Below, in pieces: positions 1 through 6,988 of a stretch of 33,386 nucleotides of DNA. Made by a program: the position numbers and the translations under genes. The notes beneath the pieces are model-generated. The model saw only the letters and a program-made list of their open reading frames with translations, ran no database searches and was not told where the DNA came from. How positions within the stretch are numbered: the stretch's first letter is position 1; each line of letters opens with the position of its first letter. Origin of the DNA: Chloroflexota bacterium (GTDB lineage: Bacteria; Chloroflexota; Limnocylindria; Limnocylindrales; CSP1-4); assembly GCA_016200665.1 (NCBI GenBank), contig JACQEG010000017.1, positions 1 through 33,386 of the forward strand, given 5' to 3'.

Positions 1-22
1 GGCGCGAGCATTCGGCGGTCAA

Positions 23-28
23 TAGACT
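23..28 (+). promoter_or_regulatory. -10 element of leaderless promoter for the left rarA fragment
   Basis: TAGACT lies exactly 6 nt before the GTG at 35. The same hexamer-N6-start arrangement precedes the second rarA copy and three other genes in the window, so transcription probably begins at or next to the GTG. No convincing -35 can be seen because the window starts here. Confidence 0.5.
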
Positions 29-34
29 GGCCTC

Positions 35-488
35 GTGCCCGCCCAACGCCCGTCCCGCCGTCTCGCCGGCGCCCGGCCCGAGGCGCTGTTCCAGCCGCCA
101 CCCGAGCGCCAGCCGCTCGCGGCCAGGATGCGACCGCGCAATGGCGGGGTCGCTCCGCCGGGTCTCGCCCGCGGCCACCTCGCGAGCCTGCTCCTGTGGG
201 GCCCGCCGGGAACCGGCAAGACGAGCCTCGCCCGGATCCTCGCCGAGTCGGTCGAGGCCGACTTCGAGACCCTCTCCGCGGTCATGTCGGGCGTGGCCGA
301 GGTCCGCGCCCGCGCTGGCAGCCGCCCAGGAGCGCCTCTCGCTCAACGGCAGGCGGACGGTCCTCTTCACCGACGAGATCCACGGCTTCAACAAGACCCA
401 GCAGGACGCCCTCCTGCCGCACGTCGAGGACGGCACCGTCACGCTGATCGGTGCGACGACCGAGAACCCTCCTTCGACCTTTTCTTAG
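35..488 (+). pseudogene. rarA: rarA (mgsA) 5' fragment, frameshifted and truncated
   Basis: Remnant of the AAA+ replication-associated recombination protein RarA/MgsA, which acts at stalled replication forks. From the GTG at 35 it encodes the N-terminal start ([14 protein letters not shown]) and the Walker A region ([14 protein letters not shown]). It has lost about 13 residues of the conserved LDEFVGQ segment. A single extra base around 297-320 (58 nt here against 57 in the second copy) shifts the frame. The new frame continues as [20 protein letters not shown] through to GATTENP and stops at 488. The 3' two thirds of the gene are absent; the sequence leaves rarA similarity just after CGACCGAGAACCC (457-469). 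Its third codon positions are almost all G or C, like the host genes. This is best read as the original 5' half, displaced by the island to its right. Confidence 0.85.
457..469 (+). repeat. Left copy of 13-bp rarA junction repeat
   Basis: CGACCGAGAACCC is present here and again at 4578-4590 inside the second rarA copy. The left copy stops resembling rarA just after it. The repeat could be an integration or crossover point, or simply a conserved stretch of the duplicated gene. Confidence 0.45.
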
Positions 489-545
489 CTCCGCGCCAGC
501 GCCGACGAGCCTCTTTGCACCAGTGTGCCCGCGGAGGGTCGATGC

Positions 546-1229
546 GTGATTGAGTGGTGTCCCCGCTGTGGACAGAAGCGAGCCGCGGGCTACGGGTACT
601 GTTCCCGGTGCGGCCTCGATCTGGCGGCACAAGAGGCGGGTGAGGTCCACATGGAGCCCGCCACGCTGGCCGCGGTCCCTACGGTCGCCTCTCCGACTCC
701 AAGTTCACATCCAGAATTCCCCGATGCGGCCGCCGATCTAGACGACCTCGCTCCGTTTAAGGGTTTGGTCGACTGTCCCCGGGGACCGCATCCGAACCTC
801 GTGCGCAAGGTATCGGCGCTCGCGGCAATGGGTCAGCAGAAATTCGTTCTCCCCGCCGAACCTCGCCAGCCGGGGACGACGTGGGGCATAGTCTCTGGCG
901 GTTCCGTACTCGTCTGGGGGCTCATCGGTCTTGCCGCCATCGGCCAGAGCTCCGGTCGGATCATTGCCCAAGGCACCGGCCCCTCGGGGTTGCTAGTCGG
1001 CTTCCTCGGGGTTGCAATCGGCTTCCTTGTGGCGATCGTCGCTCCCATCGCGCTGGTTGTGGTTTGGAAGATCGTCAGTCATGGTCGGAGACAGCGCGCA
1101 TGGGAAGGCGAGCACTTGGAATGGACGGAGGCGCGAAAGCGCTGGGAGCGCGCCTACTTCTGCACCAAGGACGACATCATGTTCGTACCCACCGAGGACG
1201 GGTGGGCGATCCTCGACGCTGTAGGGTAA
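546..1229 (+). CDS. Zinc-ribbon protein with two membrane segments, unknown function
   Basis: 227 residues. The GTG at 546 is chosen because GGAGGG at 533-538 is 7 nt upstream; a GTG at 525 in the same frame lacks this. The N-terminus has a double CxxC zinc ribbon (CPRCG at 5-9, CSRCG at 19-23). A Pro/Ser-rich linker follows, then two hydrophobic segments at about 113-135 and 147-176. The tail is charged and aromatic and includes YFCTKDD and FVPTEDGW. The layout suggests a membrane-anchored cytoplasmic zinc ribbon. It is the first gene of the rarA-nested island and has more A/T at third positions than the genes right of 5 kb. No specific function can be assigned. The reading frame is convincing because the domain order is coherent. 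Confidence 0.75.
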   Translation: MIEWCPRCGQKRAAGYGYCSRCGLDLAAQEAGEVHMEPATLAAVPTVASPTPSSHPEFPDAAADLDDLAPFKGLVDCPRGPHPNLVRKVSALAAMGQQKFVLPAEPRQPGTTWGIVSGGSVLVWGLIGLAAIGQSSGRIIAQGTGPSGLLVGFLGVAIGFLVAIVAPIALVVVWKIVSHGRRQRAWEGEHLEWTEARKRWERAYFCTKDDIMFVPTEDGWAILDAVG

Positions 1230-1632
1230 TTGGGTGATTCGAGCTTCAACGCATCCAGCATTGAGGTTGCACTCGATGGCGGCCTGTCGCACAAGAGCCG
1301 TCCTTCGCCGGACCGTCAACCCGGTTAGCACGTCAACTCGAGAGGTCACACACGGCACGGGCGATCGTGCGCATGTCTCTGCAGGGAGCGCCACGCGGCG
1401 CGGCCCCTTGAACATATGCTCGTGTTCGGAAAGCGCTCGAATTGAGGGGATTCGAGGTCATAGGTACCGGCTCGTGGAAATGCCGCAGCGGCACGACCGA
1501 CGACATGCTGGCTGCACTCGGAGAGTCTCAGAACTCCTAGCGCTACCCGACGCGGCCGTGATCGACCATGTCTGGACGTACCTGGACGAATCTAGCTGAC
1601 CACGACTCGGCGGTCCCGGCTACCCCGAGCGG
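1230..1632. other. Intergenic stretch with no convincing gene
   Basis: About 400 bases of lower GC than the host background. An open frame at 1234-1599 (+) reads as an Arg/Ser/Thr-rich peptide with no motif or Shine-Dalgarno site. Another frame, open from 1412 to 1540, contains GFEVIGTGSWKC and DDMLAALGE, which look protein-like but have no good start. This may be a decayed gene remnant; no RNA gene or clear terminator was seen. Confidence 0.4.
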
Positions 1633-1974
1633 TCAGAGACTGGGCGGAATGACGTTCGCGACAGCTTCGTGGTCATTCTTGGGCGCAGCGAGGTCCTTGA
1701 TGACGGGCCGTAGGACATCGTTCCAGCGAACCATCGTCTGAACGACCCACGCCTTGAGTTCGGGATCGTCGTTAGCGCCTTCGATGGGGGCGTCTCGGGC
1801 GACGTAGATGCGCGAAGCACGCTTAGCGTCTGGCCCGAGTGCCCCAACATCGTGACCTGGGTTTCCTCCACTGGATCGCACGAGGGCTCCCAGTACATTT
1901 GGGGAGTCGTTGGGGATTCCACCTAACCCCACGCTGATCGCCACCCGCTGAAAGGGATCACTCGACATGGGCAT
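1633..1974 (-). CDS. Hypothetical protein
   Basis: 113 residues, beginning MPMSSDPFQ. The ATG at 1974 has AGGA 5 nt upstream; a second in-frame ATG lies at 1968. The C-terminal half (RIYVARDAP, DPELKAWVVQTMVRWNDVL, VIKDLAAPK) has a natural amino-acid composition and likely helices, which supports a real gene. No known domain, signal peptide or membrane segment is recognised. Its start codon overlaps the divergent start of the next gene (1967), so one of the two starts, or genes, may be wrong. It lies in the island between the two rarA copies. Confidence 0.5.
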   Translation of the reverse strand: MPMSSDPFQRVAISVGLGGIPNDSPNVLGALVRSSGGNPGHDVGALGPDAKRASRIYVARDAPIEGANDDPELKAWVVQTMVRWNDVLRPVIKDLAAPKNDHEAVANVIPPSL

Positions 1975-2389
1975 TCCGATCCTGACGGCCCTCCGCGCGG
2001 CGCGGCTTGGTCGCCAGGCTCTAGGTGAACTCGCCCGGCGCAACGGCCCATCCACGGACGCCGAGTTGGCAGCCACCTCCATCCTCGTTCACCAGCGAGT
2101 GATGGCGGACATCGACGAGGTCCTTGCCCAGCACGGCGTCCACGCGTTCGTCATGCGCGACATGGAGAAGGCGAAGGCTCAAGGTCTATCGGTCATCGAT
2201 GGTCGGGAGCACGACCTCCGCCGCTGCGACTTGTGCGGCATGTGGCAGGGCGGCGCGATGCACCAAGACGCCCGCTACGGTGCGGTCCTTGCCGAGCATG
2301 GTGTGCACGCGTTCGTCGGGGAAGTTGACTACCGGGCATGCGCTGTTTGCGGCCTTTGGCGGGATAGCCGGGTCCACAAGGCCAGATGA
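1967..2389 (+). CDS. Small protein with duplicated Cys/His (putative zinc-binding) module
   Basis: 140 residues. The ATG at 1967 is preceded by AAAGGGA 9 nt upstream. An N-terminal helical part (1-50) is followed by two imperfect copies of one module. Copy 1 (about 51-99) has HGVHAFV, then C87-x2-C90-G-M-W and H99. Copy 2 (about 106-137) has HGVHAFV, then C125-x2-C128-G-L-W and H137. The C-x2-C-x8-H spacing is identical in both, and each is preceded by the HGVH pair, so each copy could hold one metal ion. Copy 1 has a 19-residue insertion between the His and Cys parts. I do not recognise the family. The island location suggests an accessory role; DNA or RNA binding is possible but not shown. 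Confidence 0.65.
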   Translation: MGIPILTALRAARLGRQALGELARRNGPSTDAELAATSILVHQRVMADIDEVLAQHGVHAFVMRDMEKAKAQGLSVIDGREHDLRRCDLCGMWQGGAMHQDARYGAVLAEHGVHAFVGEVDYRACAVCGLWRDSRVHKAR

Positions 2390-2434
2390 TCGGGGCAATC
2401 CGGTACTGCGACAACTGCGCAAGTACACGGATTC

Positions 2435-3286
2435 CTACGCGATGAGGTGGGCGGCGAGCTTCTTCTCGACGTACTCGATCCCGAGTGGCGTGATGTGTAC
2501 ACGGCGCTGATCGCCGTCGTACTCGATGAGCCTGTCCTTGTGAGCCTTGACGAGCACGTCCCGTCGATAGATCGACGGATTGGAGTGCTCGACCGCCGTC
2601 ACTAGGCTCGCTTCGCTAACCCACCCAGCAGGCCCATAGAGCAGAAGTAGGGTCTGCTCCTTCATCGACATGCCCGGGACGAGCACGCGGCGCGTCGTCC
2701 CAATCGCCCAGACGGCAGGCACCACCCGCTCGACGAGCGCATCGACGACCGCGGTGGCCTCCGTCGTGGTGACGTTGTGGAAGATGCGGACGAGTTCGGC
2801 AACCACCCACTTCGCCCCGGCGAGGACGAGCGTCGCGTCCATGTGGTTCGGATCAACGTCGTCTCCGGCGTGTCCCACACCTCGGTTGTTCCTGATCTCG
2901 TATAGCGCCATCATCACCCGTGGCGTGGTGATCCGGACGCTCTGCGGGAATACCTTCTTGTCCGTCTTCTCGAAGTCAAAGCACGCGGTCTTGAAGTCGC
3001 CCGGCTTGCTCGGCTTCGTCGCCCACTTCCCGTCAACATGGCTGCGCAGGATCGTGTAGGCCGTCTCACAGAGCTTCCCGCCGTTCAGTTCCGACGGCTC
3101 CCACTTGTGCGCCGCAAAGTTCGTGGCGATTTCGTTCAGCGCCGCAAGCAGCGGATCGCGCAGCCCAGACGGGACCGTTCCAAGGATCGTCGCGGGCGTG
3201 ACCGAAGGCTCTGCCGCCGCGATCACAGTCGCGACGCGGCGACGAGGGCTAGGCCTTGGCCTTCTTCGCCGGGAGGTCGTGGTCAA
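2435..3286 (-). CDS. HEPN-motif protein with C-terminal winged-helix-like region
   Basis: 283 residues from a TTG at 3286, which has GGGGAG about 7 nt upstream and overlaps the preceding gene. A GTG at 3226 is an alternative that would remove the Arg-rich N-terminal 20 residues. The central region has RNNRGVGHAGDDVDP (R132 to H139), matching the R-N-x4-6-H signature of HEPN proteins, which in many families cut RNA in toxin or abortive-infection systems. The surrounding helices (ITTPRVMMALYEI; MDATLVLAGAKWVVAELVRI) fit the HEPN helical core. Residues about 205-275 (MSMKEQTLLLL, RRDVLVKAHKDRLIEYDGDQ, VHITPLGIEYV) read like a winged helix. It is co-transcribed with the gene upstream. RNase activity is inferred only from the motif; a non-catalytic HEPN scaffold is possible. 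Confidence 0.7.
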   Translation of the reverse strand: MTTTSRRRRPRPSPRRRVATVIAAAEPSVTPATILGTVPSGLRDPLLAALNEIATNFAAHKWEPSELNGGKLCETAYTILRSHVDGKWATKPSKPGDFKTACFDFEKTDKKVFPQSVRITTPRVMMALYEIRNNRGVGHAGDDVDPNHMDATLVLAGAKWVVAELVRIFHNVTTTEATAVVDALVERVVPAVWAIGTTRRVLVPGMSMKEQTLLLLYGPAGWVSEASLVTAVEHSNPSIYRRDVLVKAHKDRLIEYDGDQRRVHITPLGIEYVEKKLAAHLIA

Positions 3287-3872
3287 CGTGGTTCTCCCCA
3301 GACGGGGTGACGGTGATGTCGTCCATGTCTGACGTGTTGATCCAGCCCTTGGTCGAAGCAGTGACCTGGAGCGAGTTGCGCGGGTACGAGGGCAAGCGCC
3401 ACCCGGCCTCCTTGTAGGCCGTGTACACCTGGTTGACGTTGACCTTCCCGACCGCCACCTCCTTCTCGAGGTAGTAGACGGCGACGAGGTTCCGCTCGTT
3501 TGCGTTCTCGGGACTCTTCTCGCTCGCGAAGTCCTTGAACGCCTTCTTGCCCTTCGGGCGGAGGTTCAGCGTCTTGTCGAGGGTCGGCGCAGCGGCCTTG
3601 AGTCGAGTCGTGCCCTTTGTGGTGTCGCCGTTGTCCTTGGCAGCAGGGCGGCGCCGTCGCCGGGTTGTCCGTCGCGTCGTCGATGTCCCGCTGTCGTCTG
3701 CCGCTTCTTCGGCTGCGTCGCCGTCGTCCTCGTCGGGTGCCTCGGCAGGCGCAATGCCGAGCGCCTTGATCATCGCCCGGAATGCTTGAGCTTGCACCTG
3801 CTCCGACTTGAACTCATTGACCGCTTTCGCGATGTTGGGAATCTCGGACTTCAACCGATCGTACGGGTCCAT
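3249..3872 (-). CDS. Unknown protein, first gene of HEPN operon
   Basis: 207 residues. The ATG at 3872 has a clear AAGGAG 6 nt upstream. Three parts can be seen: an N-terminal helical segment (1-42); a linker that is strongly acidic (46-60) and then Arg/Lys-rich (67-90); and a C-terminal compact domain (about 120-200) with NLVAVYYLEKEV, VNVNQVYTAYKEAGWRLP and KGWINTSDMDDITVTPSG, which looks like a winged-helix fold. Its 3' end overlaps the candidate TTG start of the HEPN-motif gene, so the two are probably made together. A DNA- or partner-binding subunit or antidote for the HEPN protein is plausible. No family name is recognised. Confidence 0.75.
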   Translation of the reverse strand: MDPYDRLKSEIPNIAKAVNEFKSEQVQAQAFRAMIKALGIAPAEAPDEDDGDAAEEAADDSGTSTTRRTTRRRRRPAAKDNGDTTKGTTRLKAAAPTLDKTLNLRPKGKKAFKDFASEKSPENANERNLVAVYYLEKEVAVGKVNVNQVYTAYKEAGWRLPSYPRNSLQVTASTKGWINTSDMDDITVTPSGENHVDHDLPAKKAKA

Positions 3873-4120
3873 TGCGCGCTCCTTCTCCGCTGGGCATTAG
3901 CGGGGGCACGCTAAGCCGACTAAGCGGATGCTACTCGATGCGCAGCGAATGCGCTAGGGCTGGTCGAAGGTCGAGACGCCCCTGACAGGACCGGTCGGGC
4001 GTGCCCGAGATCGACCGTGAGGGCGCGAGCGCGGCGGGCGCCCACGGTACCGGACGGAAAGCATTCCAGACTGACCACGGAGCCACCCGGCCGGATGGAA
4101 TAGCCCCGGGCCAGTCCGCG

Positions 4121-4126
4121 TACGAT
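4121..4126 (+). promoter_or_regulatory. -10 element of leaderless promoter for second rarA
   Basis: TACGAT lies exactly 6 nt before the GTG at 4133, matching the spacing of TAGACT before the GTG at 35. The shared geometry supports GTG 4133 as the start and a leaderless transcript. Confidence 0.55.
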
Positions 4127-4132
4127 CCGAGG

Positions 4133-5543
4133 GTGCCGCCGCGCCGACGCCTACCGACTGGACCCGGCCTGTTCCAACCGCCGCTCGGCTCGCAACCGCT
4201 CGCGAACCGGATGCGCCCTCGAACGCTCGACGAGTTTGTCGGGCAGGAACACTTGGTCGGGCCAGAGGGCCCGCTCCGCAGGGGAATCGAGCGCGGGCAC
4301 CTGTCCTCCATGTACCTGTGGGGACCGCCCGGGGTTGGCAAGACGACCCTCGCTCGTATCCTCGCCGAGGGGGTTGGCGCCGACGTGACCGCTCTGTCCG
4401 CGGTCGAGACGGGCGTTGGCGAGATGCGCGAGGCCATCGCGCAGGCTCGCGAGCGGCTGACCCTCAACGGCCAGCGCACGGTCCTGTTCATCGACGAGCT
4501 GCATCGGCTGAACAAGGCCCAGCAGGACGCCCTCCTCCCGCATGTCGAGGACGGGACGGTCATTCTGATTGGCAGTTCGACCGAGAACCCGTACTTCGAG
4601 GTCAACTCGGCGCTCCTGTCGCGGCTGCGCGTCTGGCGGCTCGAGCCGCTCGCGGACGAGGGCATCGGGATCGTCCTCCGGCGGGCGCTGGAGGACCCCG
4701 ATCGCGGGCTCGCCGGAGGGCTGGGTCCGGATGGCGGTGTGGCGCTAGGCGACGAGCCCTTCGCTCACCTCGTCTCGATCTCGGGTGGCGACGCGCGCGT
4801 CGCCCTGAACGTGCTCGAGGGCGCGGTCGCCCTTGCCGAGGCCGAGGCCGCGCGCGATGCCGAGGGCCGCGTCTCGCCGCGGCTGTCGGACGTCGAGGAG
4901 GCCGCCCAGCAGCGGATCCTCGCCTACGACCGGGCCGGCGACGGCCACTACGACACCGTCTCGGCGTTCATCAAGAGCCTCCGCGGCAACGACCCGGACG
5001 GCTCGCTCTACTGGCTCGCCGCGATGATCGCCGCCGGCGAGGACCCCAAGTTCATCGCCCGGCGCCTGATCATCAGCGCCTCCGAGGACGTCGGCAATGC
5101 CGATCCCCGGGCGCTGCAGGTCGCCGTCGCGGCCGCCGGGGCGCTGGAGTGGGTCGGGCTGCCCGAGGCCCAGTACGCCCTCGCCCAGGCGTGTGTCTTT
5201 ATTACGTCATCGCCGAAGTCGGACTCGGTCGGTCGCGCGTACATGGCGGCGATGGCCGACGTGATCAAGCACGGCTCCCTACCCGTCCCGACAGTACCTG
5301 CCGGACGAGCTGCGCGAGCGGCGCTACTACCTGCCGACCGACCAGGGCTACGAGTCCACGATCTCGGAGCGGATGGCTCGCCGCACGACGGCCCGGGAGG
5401 CCGCTCGCGCCGCCGGCCACACCCCGAGGAGCCCCTTCCCCACGCCCACCGCTGCCAGGGGCGCGGGCGACCGGATCCTCAAGACCCGCGAGGAGAGCCG
5501 GAAGAAGCTCGCCGAGACGGAGAAGCGCGACGCGCGCGACTAG
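4133..5543 (+). pseudogene. rarA: rarA (mgsA), chimeric copy with C-terminal deletion and frameshift
   Basis: AAA+ ATPase RarA/MgsA, a homologue of clamp-loader subunits that acts in replication-fork maintenance. The GTG at 4133 matches the start of the left fragment; the frame is open further upstream to 4001. Walker A is GPPGVGKTTLARIL, Walker B is VLFIDELH, then IGSSTENPYFEVNSALLSR and the helical region with GHYDTVSAFIKSLRGNDPD and RLIISASEDVGNADP. After KHGSLPVP the frame is lost near 5285, and the family C-terminus resumes in another frame as QYLPDELRERRYYLPTDQGYE to the stop at 5543. Roughly 30-40 residues normally between these blocks are missing. The 5' half has more A/T third positions than the 3' half, suggesting a recombinant join near 4578-4590. 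Either a pseudogene or an assembly error; the ATPase core itself looks sound. Confidence 0.8.
4578..4590 (+). repeat. Right copy of 13-bp rarA junction repeat
   Basis: CGACCGAGAACCC, identical to 457-469. Codon usage in rarA changes towards the host pattern downstream of this point, so it is the best candidate for the right junction of the island. Confidence 0.45.
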
Positions 5544-5552
5544 GCCGCGCGG

Positions 5553-6821
5553 CTAGCGCACCGACCACGCCTGCGGGATCGCTCGGCCTGCGGCAGCGTC
5601 GAAGCCCATCGTGAACAGGACGAGATCGTCCCCGGCCTGGATGCCCCTCGCCATGTCGGCGCGGAAGTCGTCCGGGGTCTCGAGCTCGGTCCACGCGACG
5701 CCATCGGCCGACTGCCAGACGATCCGCCTGGGCAGGTTGCCCTCGATGGATCCGACGACGAGGAAGCCGCGGCTGCCGGCGATGATTCCCCAGATGCTCG
5801 CCCCGGTATCCCCGATCGGCGCGCTCGGCTCGCGCGTCCAGGTCAGGCCGTCGACGGACCGCCACAAGGCGGCGGCGGCGGCGAGGTCGGTGCCGACCGC
5901 CACGATCGACGAGCCGGAGACGGCGATCATGCTCATCGTCGCGTTCGAGGACCATGGCCCCGGGGTCGCTCGCGTCCAGTGCACGCCGTCCGTGGATCGC
6001 CATGCGACGGCGACGTTCGTCGACTGGCTGCCCGGCGAGCCCGAGCCAACCGCCACGATGCCGGCCGGCGTCATCGACATCGCCCGGATGCTGCCCTGCC
6101 CGAGCGTTGACGACGTCGCGGCGATCGACCAATGCAGCCCGTCCGGCGAGGCCCACATCTCGGGCCCGTCGGATCCATCGGCGGCCGCGACGAACCCGTC
6201 GGTCGCGGCCACGACCGCCGTGAAGAACGGCACGGCGGGGCCACGCTGCCAGGCCTGACCGTCGTCGGACACCCAGACCGCGCCGTGATCGACGGTCTGA
6301 CCATCGGCGTCCGTGATCGTGACCCCGATCGCCACGAGCCGGTGCCCATCGCTCGCGAGACCCATCGGGCGCGCGAGGTCGAACACGGCCGCGCGCGGCT
6401 CCAGCGTCCAGGCGAGGCCGTCCGCCGATCGCCACACCACCCCATGGGTGTCGGTCGAGAACGACCCGTCGCAACAGCCGCCATTGACCTCGCCGACCGC
6501 GACATAGCCGTCGCCGAACTGGACCGCCCCCCGGACGTCGCTCCCGCCGTAGACGTGCGGCAGGGGCTCCGGGAAGGCCAGCCGCTCGAGGCGCGTGAAC
6601 CCCACGGCCGCGGGCGGAGTGGCCGTCGGCGTCGGCGTGGCAGCGGGGGTCGGTGCGGCCGACGGACCGGCGCTCGGCGACGACGGCGACGCGGTCGGGC
6701 CGGCCGAGCCGGTCGGGCCGGACGAGCTCGTGGGGCTCGGGCCACAGCCCGAGACCGAGAGACAGGTGGCAACCGCCAGGGCGAGGGATGGGACGCACCG
6801 AGACCGGCTCAGGTGCAGCAT
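5553..6821 (-). CDS. Secreted lipoprotein with six Asp-box-like repeats
   Basis: 422 residues. The ATG at 6821 is chosen because it is followed directly by a lipoprotein signal peptide (MLHLSRSR, hydrophobic core, lipobox VSGC). A Ser/Thr/Pro/Ala-rich, probably unstructured tether of about 50 residues follows. The rest contains six S-x-D-G-x-x-W motifs: RSADGLAW, VSDDGQAW, ASPDGLHW, RSTDGVHW, RSVDGLTW and QSADGVAW. These are typical of Asp-box/BNR-type beta-propellers. It should be anchored outside the cell and may bind a ligand or carbohydrate; no catalytic residues can be named. The gene converges on rarA with a 9-nt gap. The very high Pro/Ser/Thr content of the tether is normal for such proteins. 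Confidence 0.85.
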   Translation of the reverse strand: MLHLSRSRCVPSLALAVATCLSVSGCGPSPTSSSGPTGSAGPTASPSSPSAGPSAAPTPAATPTPTATPPAAVGFTRLERLAFPEPLPHVYGGSDVRGAVQFGDGYVAVGEVNGGCCDGSFSTDTHGVVWRSADGLAWTLEPRAAVFDLARPMGLASDGHRLVAIGVTITDADGQTVDHGAVWVSDDGQAWQRGPAVPFFTAVVAATDGFVAAADGSDGPEMWASPDGLHWSIAATSSTLGQGSIRAMSMTPAGIVAVGSGSPGSQSTNVAVAWRSTDGVHWTRATPGPWSSNATMSMIAVSGSSIVAVGTDLAAAAALWRSVDGLTWTREPSAPIGDTGASIWGIIAGSRGFLVVGSIEGNLPRRIVWQSADGVAWTELETPDDFRADMARGIQAGDDLVLFTMGFDAAAGRAIPQAWSVR

Positions 6822-6977
6822 CGCGATACCAGCGTGGCGGGCCGGACGACGGGCGAAAGAGCCGTCGTACCCGACTCCGCCGGACATGACGCCTGGCGGG
6901 GCCCGCCTGTGCTCCCTCGGACGGCATCTCCTGCCGCGACATGCGACCATCTCGCCGACCCCACCGTCCCGGTCGAC

Positions 6978-6983
6978 AGGAGG
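6978..6983 (+). promoter_or_regulatory. Shine-Dalgarno site fixing the aminotransferase start
   Basis: AGGAGG ends 5 nt before the TTG at 6989 and decides for that start over in-frame codons upstream. Confidence 0.7.
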
Positions 6984-6988
6984 CCGCG

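Noticed and set aside
1234-1599. 121-codon plus-strand frame and a nested protein-like stretch at 1412-1540
   Set aside because: No Shine-Dalgarno site, odd composition and no domain. The protein-like stretch lacks a start. Possibly a remnant, but not supportable as a gene.
546-3872. Island as a transposon
   Set aside because: No transposase, terminal inverted repeats or target-site duplication is visible; the flanking repeat is the duplicated rarA sequence.
3931-4665. 244-codon minus-strand open frame
   Set aside because: Mirror of the rarA Walker region with Ser/Arg-rich composition; no motif.
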